A DNA stretch of 64,000 bases from Lentimicrobiaceae bacterium (lineage in GTDB: Bacteria; Bacteroidota; Bacteroidia; Bacteroidales; F082). Made by a program: the position numbers and the translations under genes. The number at the start of each line of letters is the position of its first letter. Within the stretch, counting starts at the first letter, position 1. Below the pieces are notes generated by a model that was not told the origin of the DNA, ran no database searches, and saw nothing but the letters and a program-made list of their open reading frames with translations. The DNA is taken from positions 1 to 64,000 of the forward strand of contig SUWS01000007.1 in assembly GCA_015061365.1 (NCBI GenBank), in the 5' to 3' direction. Shown here in pieces: positions 44,961-54,121 of the stretch.

Positions 44961-46874
44961 ATGAAGAAATTGAATCTACTTTTCCTTTTGCTTTTATGCG
45001 TAATTAATGTCTTTGCACAAGAGTTGAAACATTCTGTCGACTATTCGTCAGACGATTACGATGCTTTAGTCTATGAGATGAGAGCCGCTAGACTTAAAGA
45101 TTACATTGACTCAAGAAGTATTCCAGATAGGAACAGAACTGCCGCAGACGATTATGATGGCGGTGACGGCACTCCCGAAAATCCATATCAGATAGCGACC
45201 CCAGAACAGCTGGTACTTCTTGCGCGACAGACAAATGACGGTACAGGCGGCGATGCCTGCTATATTTTAACCAACGACATCGACCTTGAGGGTAACATCG
45301 GTTTTGTGTGGACACCGATAGGAGATTCAAACTATTTTACAGGAGTCTTTGATGGAGATAATCATACTATTAAGAATATGTATAGTAATGATAATATAAA
45401 ATCTGGACTCTTTGGTAACGTACGTGGTGCTGTTATTAAAAATATTAAATTTACAAACGCAGAAGTAACTTTGAATCCTAATTATGATGAAATTCTTGGT
45501 GGAGTGGCAGGTGTGGTAGCAGCTAATGCTATAAATACAAGTTTTTATAATTGTGATGTTGACGGTGAAGTCCGCGCTACTGCATGGGATGCTGGTGGAA
45601 TTGTAGGCCATTTGCTTGCTACAAGCGATTTTCATGATATTGTTCTTGTTAAAGACTGCATCAATCGTGCAGATCTCTCTGGTATTAATAATGTTGGAGG
45701 AATAGTTGGTTTCTCTGAAAGTGTAGGCAATAATTTTATCATTGAGAACTGCGAAAATCACGCTAAGATTGACGGTTCTATTATAGGAGGTATTATGGGT
45801 GATGGTGAAGGATTCATGATAATTAATTGCAGAAACTATGGCGAAGTTGGCGTTATGGGAGATGCTCTTGCATCTATATCAGCAGGCGGCATAATTGGTC
45901 AAGGCGGTATCAACGCTATTATAGAAGATTGCATTAACTATGAGACAGGAACGATAATAGCTGGCAATGCAGGCGGTATAACAGGTGCCGCTCTTAAAAC
46001 CGTGATAAGAAGATGTGGCAATAGAGGAAAAATTACAGCTTTCCATTGTAACACCATACTTGCTGGAGGAATATGTGGTAGCGATGGTAATGTTTCAGAC
46101 TCTTACAATACAGGAAAGATTGTCGTTGAAATTAGTAATTATGACTATAACTATAATGTATCAACTCTTCAGGTTGGAGGTATAACAGGATCTCCTACAA
46201 CAGGCTGTAACATACATAATGTGTATAATGCCGGAAAGATATCAAAATGGCCTACACCACAAAACAACGAATGGTATGAACATATCCTGCCTGCACTTCG
46301 TGAAGATGTTGAAATTAATAATTGTTATTGGTTTAATAATGATGAAATTGATGATATGATTTATGATTTCGGCATACAGGCTTATGTCGAATTACCGGAA
46401 TCAAGTCGCTTTAATGAAGGTGCGACAGCAACATCATGGATTCTTGAGAATCCTCAACATAACACTACTGATTTGCTTGAAGCATTGAATGCCGGAGCAA
46501 TGAACGGTTCTGTCTGGATTGAAGACACAGAAAATGTCAATGGCGGTTTCCCAATATTGATGCCTATACCAGTTGACACTACAGTCGTCGAAGAATTTAT
46601 AGAAAATGAAGTTGATATGGTCTCTGTCTATCCTAATCCAGCAAGAAACATCGTTAAGCTTTCTGCAACGAACCATCATTTGTCGGCCGTTAGAATCTAC
46701 AATTGTTTAGGAATGATGGTCGAGGAAATATCTTTAGGAACACAGCACGCCTCGTCGGCATCTACAGATGTAATAGATATTGACGTCTCGGATTATAAAT
46801 CGGGTATTTATTTTATCAATATTTATGATAATAAAGGAAATGTTGCTACGAAGAAAATTTCTGTAATTAAATAA
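44961..46874 (+). CDS. Secreted beta-helix (GLUG-motif) protein with T9SS sorting domain
   Basis: 637 residues from the ATG at 44961, which starts directly with the signal peptide MKKLNLLFLLLLCVINVFAQ; an earlier in-frame ATG at 44949 adds four residues. After a short spacer comes GDGTPENPYQIATPEQLVLL, then repeated GLUG-type units (FTGVFDGDNHTIKNM, SGLFGNVRGAVIKNI, NNVGGIVGFSES, GGIMGDGEGFMIINC) that predict a right-handed beta-helix, often adhesins or surface glycan binders. The C-terminal sorting domain (VYPNPARNIVKLS to the end) is nearly identical to that of the next gene. Exported by Sec and T9SS. Confidence 0.88.
   Translation: MKKLNLLFLLLLCVINVFAQELKHSVDYSSDDYDALVYEMRAARLKDYIDSRSIPDRNRTAADDYDGGDGTPENPYQIATPEQLVLLARQTNDGTGGDACYILTNDIDLEGNIGFVWTPIGDSNYFTGVFDGDNHTIKNMYSNDNIKSGLFGNVRGAVIKNIKFTNAEVTLNPNYDEILGGVAGVVAANAINTSFYNCDVDGEVRATAWDAGGIVGHLLATSDFHDIVLVKDCINRADLSGINNVGGIVGFSESVGNNFIIENCENHAKIDGSIIGGIMGDGEGFMIINCRNYGEVGVMGDALASISAGGIIGQGGINAIIEDCINYETGTIIAGNAGGITGAALKTVIRRCGNRGKITAFHCNTILAGGICGSDGNVSDSYNTGKIVVEISNYDYNYNVSTLQVGGITGSPTTGCNIHNVYNAGKISKWPTPQNNEWYEHILPALREDVEINNCYWFNNDEIDDMIYDFGIQAYVELPESSRFNEGATATSWILENPQHNTTDLLEALNAGAMNGSVWIEDTENVNGGFPILMPIPVDTTVVEEFIENEVDMVSVYPNPARNIVKLSATNHHLSAVRIYNCLGMMVEEISLGTQHASSASTDVIDIDVSDYKSGIYFINIYDNKGNVATKKISVIK
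46629..46870 (+). repeat. 242-bp sorting-domain segment, copy 1
   Basis: Aligns without gaps to 48408-48649 with 6 mismatches in 242 bases. Codes for the T9SS C-terminal domain. Confidence 0.95.
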
Positions 46875-46877
46875 GAT

Positions 46878-48656
46878 ATGAGAAGGATAGTATTTATCTT
46901 CACATTATTGATATGTTTCGCTAATGAAATAGTCGCTCAGCAGTACGTATCGACAGAACCATCACTTAAGAATGTTGTCATAGAAGAGTTTACAGGAAAG
47001 AGCTGCAGCGCTTGTCCTCACTCGCATAAAACAATAAACGAATTGATGAGAAGTTATCCTGGAAGGGTGTTTGCAATATATATACATCCTGATGGAATTG
47101 CATCTTATCCTAACTTTGAAACCGATGATGGTCAAACCATTTACAATGCTATGAGTGGTTCCGGTCTCCCAAACGGACTCGTAAACAGATGCACATGCAA
47201 TTATAGTACACTTTTAACAGCAGAACACGTGTATCAGCATACTAATGAGGAAGCATTGTGTAATATTGGCGGTATAGTCGTTGTTGATGAAGCAAGCAGA
47301 ACCGCAACCATAAATGTTGAAGTTTATTATACAGGCGATACTGATGTTGATGCTAATTATCTTACTGTAACCATGTTACAAGACAGTATATGGGGTGCAC
47401 AATATAATGGTGAGACAAACATGGAACAATATTTAGATGGCCTATATTGTCACATGCAGATTCTTCGCGATGTCATTACTCCGACATGGGGTGACGAAAT
47501 AAGCCCAACAACAAAAGGTACGTTGATAACTAAGACCTACAAATATACTATTCCAGAAATAATCGGTGATCCGAACGGCGTGGAAGTTAACATTAATCAT
47601 CTGGAATTTATAGCTTTTGTCACAAACCAAAAGAATGAATATAAATCATATCCAATATTGAATGTCTGCCGTTTGCCCTTGCTGATTAAAAGCCAGGAAA
47701 CTGTTTTCCCGCATTTTGAAATGGTTACAGAGAAACATCCTGAATTGTGCTCGAATTACAGGACTTTTATTATTAACATGATGAATCGAGGTATTGATGA
47801 ACTTACTTCAATAAAGATGCTGATGGAGATTGACAATGGCGACACATTCGAATATGAATGGAAAGGGAAGATGGCATCGTATGACATAGAAAGAATAGAA
47901 TTTGATATGGAAGTGCCGATAGGAACTCATGAAATCAACTTCAAGATTATTGAAGCTAACGGCATTGCTTTCAATTATTCAAAAACACTATCAATCACTC
48001 GTGATGAATGGCATACAATATTCGTTGAACATGAAAATGACGAAATCGTATTTGAATTGATGCAGGATAAATTCGGAAGTGAGACGACATGGCAGATTGT
48101 TGATGACAATGATTTTGTTGTGGCTTCTGGCGGACCATATGATTATTTCTTCGGACAACCTGAAGCTACAGAATTACATGAGATACCTCTTAAATTACCA
48201 TTGAACCAATGCTTAAGATTCACCATATCAGATTCTGCAGAAAATGGAATATGCTGTGACTTCGGTGAAGGATATTACAAGATAATAGATGGCCATGGCA
48301 ACGTTGTTATTGATGGGGATGGAGAATTCGGTTCAAAGGCTTCTTATATCTTTACATTAGAAGTTGGAAACGATGTCAATGAGATTGAAGAAGAAACATT
48401 TAGAGCCTATCCTAATCCAGCAAGAAACATCGTCAAGCTTTCTGCAACGAACTATCATCTGTCGGCCGTTAGAATCTACAATTGTTTAGGAATGATGGTC
48501 GAGGAAATATCTTTAGGAACACAGCATGCCTCGTCGGCATCTACAGATGTAATAGATATTGACGTCTCGGATTATAAATCGGGTATTTATTTTATCAATA
48601 TTTTTGATAATAACGGAAATGTTGCTACGAAGAAAATTTCTGTAATTAACAATTGA
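46878..48656 (+). CDS. Omp28-related thioredoxin-fold surface protein with T9SS sorting domain
   Basis: 592 residues: signal peptide (about 1-20), Omp28-like region with a CxxC (VIEEFTGKSCSACPHSHKTI, about 35-55) and HPDGIASYPNFETDDG, beta-rich middle, a CUB-like segment (GSETTWQIVDDNDFVVASGG) and a C-terminal sorting domain. Omp28 proteins are exported lipoproteins or surface proteins with a thioredoxin-like fold and possible redox or chaperone roles. The gene starts 3 bases after the previous stop, so the two are one transcript, and both carry the same 242-bp sorting segment. Confidence 0.87.
   Translation: MRRIVFIFTLLICFANEIVAQQYVSTEPSLKNVVIEEFTGKSCSACPHSHKTINELMRSYPGRVFAIYIHPDGIASYPNFETDDGQTIYNAMSGSGLPNGLVNRCTCNYSTLLTAEHVYQHTNEEALCNIGGIVVVDEASRTATINVEVYYTGDTDVDANYLTVTMLQDSIWGAQYNGETNMEQYLDGLYCHMQILRDVITPTWGDEISPTTKGTLITKTYKYTIPEIIGDPNGVEVNINHLEFIAFVTNQKNEYKSYPILNVCRLPLLIKSQETVFPHFEMVTEKHPELCSNYRTFIINMMNRGIDELTSIKMLMEIDNGDTFEYEWKGKMASYDIERIEFDMEVPIGTHEINFKIIEANGIAFNYSKTLSITRDEWHTIFVEHENDEIVFELMQDKFGSETTWQIVDDNDFVVASGGPYDYFFGQPEATELHEIPLKLPLNQCLRFTISDSAENGICCDFGEGYYKIIDGHGNVVIDGDGEFGSKASYIFTLEVGNDVNEIEEETFRAYPNPARNIVKLSATNYHLSAVRIYNCLGMMVEEISLGTQHASSASTDVIDIDVSDYKSGIYFINIFDNNGNVATKKISVINN
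48408..48649 (+). repeat. 242-bp sorting-domain segment, copy 2
   Basis: See 46629-46870; offset 1779 bases. Upstream of TATCCTAATCC the two genes are unrelated, so the identity is limited to the sorting domain. Confidence 0.95.
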
Positions 48657-48687
48657 TGTACGGAATTGAATGAGATATAATTTCAAG

Positions 48688-48723
48688 GCTCTGGAATTTT
48701 AGGATTTCCCGGAATTCCAGAGC
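48688..48723. terminator. Bidirectional terminator between convergent genes
   Basis: GCTCTGGAATT (48688-48698) pairs with AATTCCAGAGC (48713-48723), 11 bp, followed by TAAAAAC. It lies between the Omp28-like gene and rlmI, which converge. Confidence 0.7.
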
Positions 48724-48731
48724 TAAAAACA

Positions 48732-49931
48732 TCAATCAATCTTCAATACCAATCCTTTCAGATAAGCACCTTCGGGATGATAGATATTCACAGGATGATC
48801 TTCCGGTTGATCTAACTGAAATATTATCTGTGCCTTGCGACCTGTCTCTATAGCGGCAGCCATTACAATACTTTGGAATTGAGCCTTATCGACAGCCTGC
48901 GAACAGCTGAAAGTAAATAACAAACCGTCTTCTTTAATCTTAGTTATAGCCTCGCGGTTGATGAATTTATAACCCTGAAGTCCTTTATGTAACGATCTGT
49001 GGTTCTTAGCGAAAGCAGGAGGGTCAAGGATTATCAGATCGAATTCGCCTTTTTTCATATTCTGAAGGAAAAGTTTCGCGTCTTCTGCCACACATGGATT
49101 TTCTTCTGCGCTGAAACCATTTAGTATCAGGTTCTTCTCGCTTGCAAGAATCGCTTTTTTTGAACAATCGACGGAAACGACTTTATTTGCGCCGCCTTGA
49201 AGCGCCGTGACGGAGAAACCTCCTGTGTAACAGAAAGTGTTAAGTACGTTCTTGCCTTTAGCTAATTTCCTGACCAAATCACGATTATTACGCTGATCTA
49301 AGAAGAATCCAGTCTTCTGACCTTCTTCCCAATCGACTATGAATTTAGAGCCATTCTCCAAAACGAAATTCTCATCTTCTTCACCTTTAACGATATAACC
49401 GTCTTCCACTGCGTCTTTGCCCATTCTCTGCATAGCTTCGGAACTCTTGTTATAAACGGAAGTGATGTTGAGAGCTTCAATTGTCATCAGCGCATCAGCG
49501 ATAGTTTTTACGTTGAGAGCCATGCCTTCAGTCTGGGCTTGAACAACTGCGGTTTTACCATAAATATCGATTATCAAGCCTGGAAGATTATCGCCTTCCG
49601 AATGAACGAGACGATAACAATTGGTATGTTTGTTATTTATCAATCCCATCGTATAACGAAGTTCAAAGGCTTTTTCAAGACGTTCTTTCCAAAAAGAAGA
49701 GTCGATTTTTCTATTATCGAAACTTAATAATTTAACGGCTATATTTCCTGCTTCGGCGAAACCAGTTCCTAATATTTCATCTTTATAATCGACGATTGTT
49801 ACGATGTCTCCGGCTTGCAGGTCGGAAGCGGCTGTAGCTATCGCTCCGGAGAAGATCCACGGGTGATGGCGTTTCACGGCTTCGTCTTTTCCTTTTCTTA
49901 GTTTAATGACGGGATAATGAGGTGATTCCAT
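48732..49931 (-). CDS. rlmI: 23S rRNA m5C1962 methyltransferase RlmI-like
   Basis: 399 residues from the ATG at 49931 (an in-frame ATG at 49961 would add 10 residues). N-terminal PUA domain (KLRKGKDEAVKRHHPWIFSGAI), a central EEHR-like part and a C-terminal Rossmann methyltransferase with NTFCYTGGFSVTAL (SAM site), VVSVDCS and DPPAFAKNHRS. FSCSQAVD matches the second conserved Cys motif of this family. It methylates a cytosine of large-subunit rRNA, probably C1962. Monocistronic between two terminators. Confidence 0.9.
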   Translation of the reverse strand: MESPHYPVIKLRKGKDEAVKRHHPWIFSGAIATAASDLQAGDIVTIVDYKDEILGTGFAEAGNIAVKLLSFDNRKIDSSFWKERLEKAFELRYTMGLINNKHTNCYRLVHSEGDNLPGLIIDIYGKTAVVQAQTEGMALNVKTIADALMTIEALNITSVYNKSSEAMQRMGKDAVEDGYIVKGEEDENFVLENGSKFIVDWEEGQKTGFFLDQRNNRDLVRKLAKGKNVLNTFCYTGGFSVTALQGGANKVVSVDCSKKAILASEKNLILNGFSAEENPCVAEDAKLFLQNMKKGEFDLIILDPPAFAKNHRSLHKGLQGYKFINREAITKIKEDGLLFTFSCSQAVDKAQFQSIVMAAAIETGRKAQIIFQLDQPEDHPVNIYHPEGAYLKGLVLKID

Positions 49932-49999
49932 TTCTTGTTGAGAATTTCTATGATTCTGCAAAAATAATCAATTAGTGAATGAACAGCAAATTATTATCA

Positions 50000-50044
50000 A
50001 TAAAAAAACCTTCTCCAGCATCTGTCTCGGTGCAAGAGAAGGTT
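50000..50044 (-). terminator. Terminator of the Omp28-like gene
   Basis: AACCTTCTC (50007-50015) pairs with GAGAAGGTT (50036-50044). On the minus strand the stem is followed by TTTTTTTA. Confidence 0.8.
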
Positions 50045-50087
50045 ATAACAATTATTAATCAGAGTTATACAGATTTATCTTATCCGA

Positions 50088-52658
50088 TTATTTTTTCATG
50101 ATCTTAACCATTGTTCCGTTAACATCGACGAAGTAGATTCCTGAGTTAAGGTCTGAGACATCAATAGTGTTAATGCCTTCAACGATGTTTTGTTTTGAAA
50201 TCATCTGACCTGCGACGGAATAGATCTTCACGACAGCGTTCTTAACGCTTTCTATAGTGATGTGATTTTCTGTCGGATTAGGATATAATACGAAAGCTAC
50301 CTCGTTGTTTTCTGTGATGGAAACGGTGATTTCCGCTGATATAGGACCTGCCGGTGCCGACTCGCCGTCCTCATAAACCGCTGTAATCGTGTAACGATAT
50401 ATACCTGGATTCAAGTCTTCGTCGGTATATGAGAATTGTGCGGTGTTACCAATCTTAGAATCATTTCTATAGATATTATAACTCGACGGTGTCATTTCCA
50501 TTGTTTCTGGAGCGTCCCATGTCAAGACGATGTCTTTGTTGTCAACAACTTCAATAGCGAGGTTGTGAGGAGGGAACAAGAAGTCGTAAGGCATATAGAA
50601 CATAGCTGACGCTTTATTGCCGTTTGTCACGTCTGTGTAAATGACACATGGATTATTGTCAAGCATAGTCATTGTCATATAAGAATCTCCTGGATCGGAG
50701 TATGCTCTTTGTCCTACGAATGCCCATTCTTCGCCGTTATATCTTACGGTTGTCATTCTGTTTTCCATATTCATGTCGGCGAAAGAGACATAGAAGTTTT
50801 GCTGGTTGTCTAACGCTACGTCAATGCCTTTGATAGGCAGTGTAGAGGTTAATTCTGAACCTATTGACTCCCATGTTGAGCCGTTGTATTTATAAGTTGT
50901 CAATAAATTACTTGGATAACCGCAGTAAGCGACGTAAATATTACCGTTGTTGTCAATTGCCAGATCTTGATAGTAGTAGCAACCTTCTGAAGAGATGGCT
51001 TCGCCTCCTATTTTAACCCATACTTCGCCGACGAGTTTTGATACATATAATATGTTACCTGCGTAAGTGTCGACCCAAGAGACGTATGGTGTATTGTTAT
51101 TATCTAATGCGAGTTTAGCCCAAGTGCCGCCGCTCACTTCTCCACCAAGACGTTCCCAATCGTTGTTGATGAATCTGTAAACGAAATATCTGTTGTTTTC
51201 ACCGTAGTCTTTGAAACTAAGATATAAGACGTTGTCGTTACTCATCGCTAATTTCGGTACGCCACCAGCTCTGCCGAAGTTGCCCACATCAGACCACTGA
51301 CCGTTTTCGAATTTCTTGACCTGAATCATGTCGTCGTAATCTGTTTGTTGATCACCCATGAGAGCGTAAACAATATAAACTATACCGTTCTGGTCAACAA
51401 TGATGCTGCCGTCGTAAGCCATGATGTCGCCTATTGCGCCTAATTTCTCCCACTGACTGATTTGTGAATTGTATTTGTATACCGCAGGACAATTATATTC
51501 TTTAACAAATACGTAAGCCTCGCTATTGTGTGAGCATGATCCGAAGAGATACATATAGACACTCGATTCGGTGAATGCCTTTTGTCCTAATTGTTCCCAT
51601 GCAGCCTCTAATGGTTCGTTAACAACAATAGTATATGACTGAAGTGTTTCTGTTTCACCGTCGGTGACTTTAATGACGACTTCATATTCTCCTGGGACAG
51701 TAGTCATACCATATAATGCAGCTGATTTGTTATCATATTGTTCGAATGTCAGCCATTCTGGTTTTTCTACAGCGGTAATGGTCAATTCCTTGTTGTCGGT
51801 ATCGTGGACGTATATGTTATAAAGGTAATTGACGAGTGCGAAGTTGTCGGTGATAGGTGTAGAAGTGAATTTAGGTGCGGCGTTATCTTCACCGTTCAGG
51901 TATGGACTTTTATCTACGTTGTCTATTGTTCCGTCGGCATTGATTAAAAGTCCTGCTATTCTGATATAGTTATGATCGTATTCTTCAGGGATCGTATACA
52001 TGAACGAATGAGAATAAGTCTCACCGGCACCCAATGTGGCAGGCATACCTTCCTCACCATTGTAACCGCCGAGTAACTTGCGACCCACATGATCGTAAGC
52101 GATTCTGTTGGCAGGAATCGGGTTAGGAAGATTTTCAAAACCTCCCATCGGGAAATAGAAACCTGAATACTGATTTGCTTGGTTGTATTGTGGTGCCGGA
52201 CCTGTAACAGCGTCTTCATAAACGATGGCACCGATACGATATTCCCCTGATATCGCTTCAAGAGCGGTGACGGAAACTGTGGTGAGCAGCTCACGGGTGG
52301 TTTCGTTAAACTGGTTGTCGATACTGATGGTTGCCTTTGCAGGGATGTTCATTTCCTCCTCTACGAAATCAAACCATACATCATAATTTTTCTGTCCATA
52401 ACGACGTCCGATGTTGGCTGATGGGGCTTGTTGAAGACCTGCCGCTGCAAAATACTCAGGATTCTCCATCACGTCGTTTGTGTGAATTGCTATGGCGATA
52501 ACATTGTCATAAACACCATGCAATGAATCAATGTAGTAGATACCTGCCGGACAATATTGACACCAAGTACCTGTCGCTTCTTCTAAAAGCACATTCTTTT
52601 GCGCTGTCAAAATGCTGAATGACATCACTGCGCAAACAAACAATAAAAACTTTCTCAT
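50088..52658 (-). CDS. Omp28-related surface protein with beta-propeller-like and fibronectin parts, T9SS sorted
   Basis: 856 residues: signal peptide (1-19), Omp28 thioredoxin-like domain with CxxC (LLEEATGTWCQYCPAGIYYI, about 24-42), an Ig/cadherin-like segment (FTSTPITDNFALVNYLYNIY), a long propeller-like region of WxxLG and YVSFAD repeats (about 345-680), a fibronectin type III domain (NLAIEVVDNKDIVLTWDAPE) and a C-terminal sorting domain (LYPNPTENHITIES to the end). It is the second Omp28-like protein here and differs in the middle. Probably displayed on the cell surface. It has its own promoter and terminator. Confidence 0.87.
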   Translation of the reverse strand: MRKFLLFVCAVMSFSILTAQKNVLLEEATGTWCQYCPAGIYYIDSLHGVYDNVIAIAIHTNDVMENPEYFAAAGLQQAPSANIGRRYGQKNYDVWFDFVEEEMNIPAKATISIDNQFNETTRELLTTVSVTALEAISGEYRIGAIVYEDAVTGPAPQYNQANQYSGFYFPMGGFENLPNPIPANRIAYDHVGRKLLGGYNGEEGMPATLGAGETYSHSFMYTIPEEYDHNYIRIAGLLINADGTIDNVDKSPYLNGEDNAAPKFTSTPITDNFALVNYLYNIYVHDTDNKELTITAVEKPEWLTFEQYDNKSAALYGMTTVPGEYEVVIKVTDGETETLQSYTIVVNEPLEAAWEQLGQKAFTESSVYMYLFGSCSHNSEAYVFVKEYNCPAVYKYNSQISQWEKLGAIGDIMAYDGSIIVDQNGIVYIVYALMGDQQTDYDDMIQVKKFENGQWSDVGNFGRAGGVPKLAMSNDNVLYLSFKDYGENNRYFVYRFINNDWERLGGEVSGGTWAKLALDNNNTPYVSWVDTYAGNILYVSKLVGEVWVKIGGEAISSEGCYYYQDLAIDNNGNIYVAYCGYPSNLLTTYKYNGSTWESIGSELTSTLPIKGIDVALDNQQNFYVSFADMNMENRMTTVRYNGEEWAFVGQRAYSDPGDSYMTMTMLDNNPCVIYTDVTNGNKASAMFYMPYDFLFPPHNLAIEVVDNKDIVLTWDAPETMEMTPSSYNIYRNDSKIGNTAQFSYTDEDLNPGIYRYTITAVYEDGESAPAGPISAEITVSITENNEVAFVLYPNPTENHITIESVKNAVVKIYSVAGQMISKQNIVEGINTIDVSDLNSGIYFVDVNGTMVKIMKK

Positions 52659-52686
52659 AAATAATTCTGTTGATTAATTTGGGCTG

Positions 52687-52694
52687 CAAAGATA
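52687..52694 (-). promoter_or_regulatory. Promoter -7 box for the Omp28-like gene at 50088-52658
   Basis: TATCTTTG followed by GC on the minus strand, 29 bases before the ATG at 52658. Confidence 0.6.
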
Positions 52695-52853
52695 ATAAAA
52701 GACAAAAGACAATAGACAATATACGACAGATTTTTTTTAGGAGATCTATGTTGAGGTAAAAATTCCGTCAACATACTTGCTTTTGGTAACTACATGAAAC
52801 ACTATACGTAGCTGTCAATATTTACAAAAGTGATGTGCTAATACTTAAAAAAA

Positions 52854-52894
52854 ACTATCGATAGTAAAATTGTTTACTATTTTTTGTAAATTTG
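52854..52894 (+). promoter_or_regulatory. Promoter with palindromic operator candidates before the porin gene
   Basis: ACTATCGATAGT (52854-52865) is a perfect 12-base palindrome and overlaps TAGTAAA/TTTACTA (52862-52868 with 52873-52879). Both lie just before TAAATTTG (52887-52894), the -7 box. Their position over the -33 region suggests a repressor or activator site. Confidence 0.5.
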
Positions 52895-52917
52895 CACGTT
52901 TTTAAAATATTGAAAAT

Positions 52918-54027
52918 ATGAGAAGAAAATCTTTACTCTTAGTTTTGGTAATGGTATTTATCGGTTCATTATCAACAATCAAAGCACAGGAAAAGAAAAA
53001 GTTGATCGGCGATTATTTATCGATTAGCGGCTGGATGAATATTCAGTATGATTACGAAAGACAATTGCAAAATGACGATCTTACTTTAACAGAGCTTAAC
53101 TCTTTCAATGTACGTCGTGCTCGTCTCGATGTCAAAGGTAACATCAATCCATATTTAGAATTTCGTTTGCAGGGCGACTTCGCTGTCAGTCCAAAGATGG
53201 TTGACGGTTTTGTAAAAGTCAAGTTAGCTAAATATTTCAACATTCAAGCTGGTCAGTTTAAGATTCCTTTCACCTTTGAGAATCCGCAATCACCTCTTAC
53301 TCTCGAAGGTATAGAATATGCACAAGTTATCAGTAAGTTATCAGGTTATAGCGATGTATGTCATGTCGCAACATATTCTGGCGGTCGTGATGTCGGTTTG
53401 ATGTTATACGGCGACTTGTTCAGCTTCGAAAACAACGGAAAAGAAATTCCTATTCTTACATACAAATTAGGTGTCTTTAATGGTAACGGCATGAATAAGA
53501 AAGATGCTAACCTTGGAAAAGACATCGCAGCCAGCATCGAAGTTTGTCCTGGTGTTAAAGGTCTGAAACTCGCAGCCTCATATTACGATGGTAATTATAT
53601 GCTTAATGAAAACGAAGTAGAAAAAGATAACGCAGAAAGAAATCGTCTTACTTTCGGCGGTAAGTATGAGAACGGCAAACTCACAGTCCGTTCAGAATAT
53701 ATTTATGGAGAGACTGGTATGGGCGACAGAAAAGCAGGCGAATATTATCTTCTCGAATCTGACGGTTTCTATGTAGCAGCAGGTTATTGGTTCAATTATA
53801 CCTGTAAGAAAACTGGACTTCAACACAAGATTCGTCCGGTAGCTCGTTACGATTTCTTCAGAGAAGACATCACTGAGATAAATACAAATTCAACCTACTA
53901 TATGGTTGGTGTCGATTGGTGGCCGATGCAGAACCTTCGTCTTTTAGTCAACTATACATTAAAAGATAAAGTTGCGAATGACAATTTCGGTCATCTGTTC
54001 CAGGCACAGCTTTCAGTCAAATTTTAA
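52918..54027 (+). CDS. Phosphate-selective porin O/P family outer-membrane protein
   Basis: 369 residues with a signal peptide (1-24, ending IKAQ). The rest predicts a 16-strand beta-barrel: SGWMNIQYDYERQ, FNVRRARLDVKGNINPYLEF, FNIQAGQFKIPFTFENPQS are the OprO/OprP signatures, and the C-terminus ends in Phe (LFQAQLSVKF), as barrel proteins do. The family admits anions such as phosphate or pyrophosphate; the Bacteroidota members are broader. A YeiH-type transporter follows after 94 bases, so an anion-transport pair is likely. Confidence 0.87.
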   Translation: MRRKSLLLVLVMVFIGSLSTIKAQEKKKLIGDYLSISGWMNIQYDYERQLQNDDLTLTELNSFNVRRARLDVKGNINPYLEFRLQGDFAVSPKMVDGFVKVKLAKYFNIQAGQFKIPFTFENPQSPLTLEGIEYAQVISKLSGYSDVCHVATYSGGRDVGLMLYGDLFSFENNGKEIPILTYKLGVFNGNGMNKKDANLGKDIAASIEVCPGVKGLKLAASYYDGNYMLNENEVEKDNAERNRLTFGGKYENGKLTVRSEYIYGETGMGDRKAGEYYLLESDGFYVAAGYWFNYTCKKTGLQHKIRPVARYDFFREDITEINTNSTYYMVGVDWWPMQNLRLLVNYTLKDKVANDNFGHLFQAQLSVKF

Positions 54028-54121
54028 TAAAACCGGAAAACCTGAGAAATTGAAGATCAGTAGAGACTCAATTCTCAGGTTTTAACATTTAATGAAATAT
54101 TTAACTTCAAAATAGATATTA

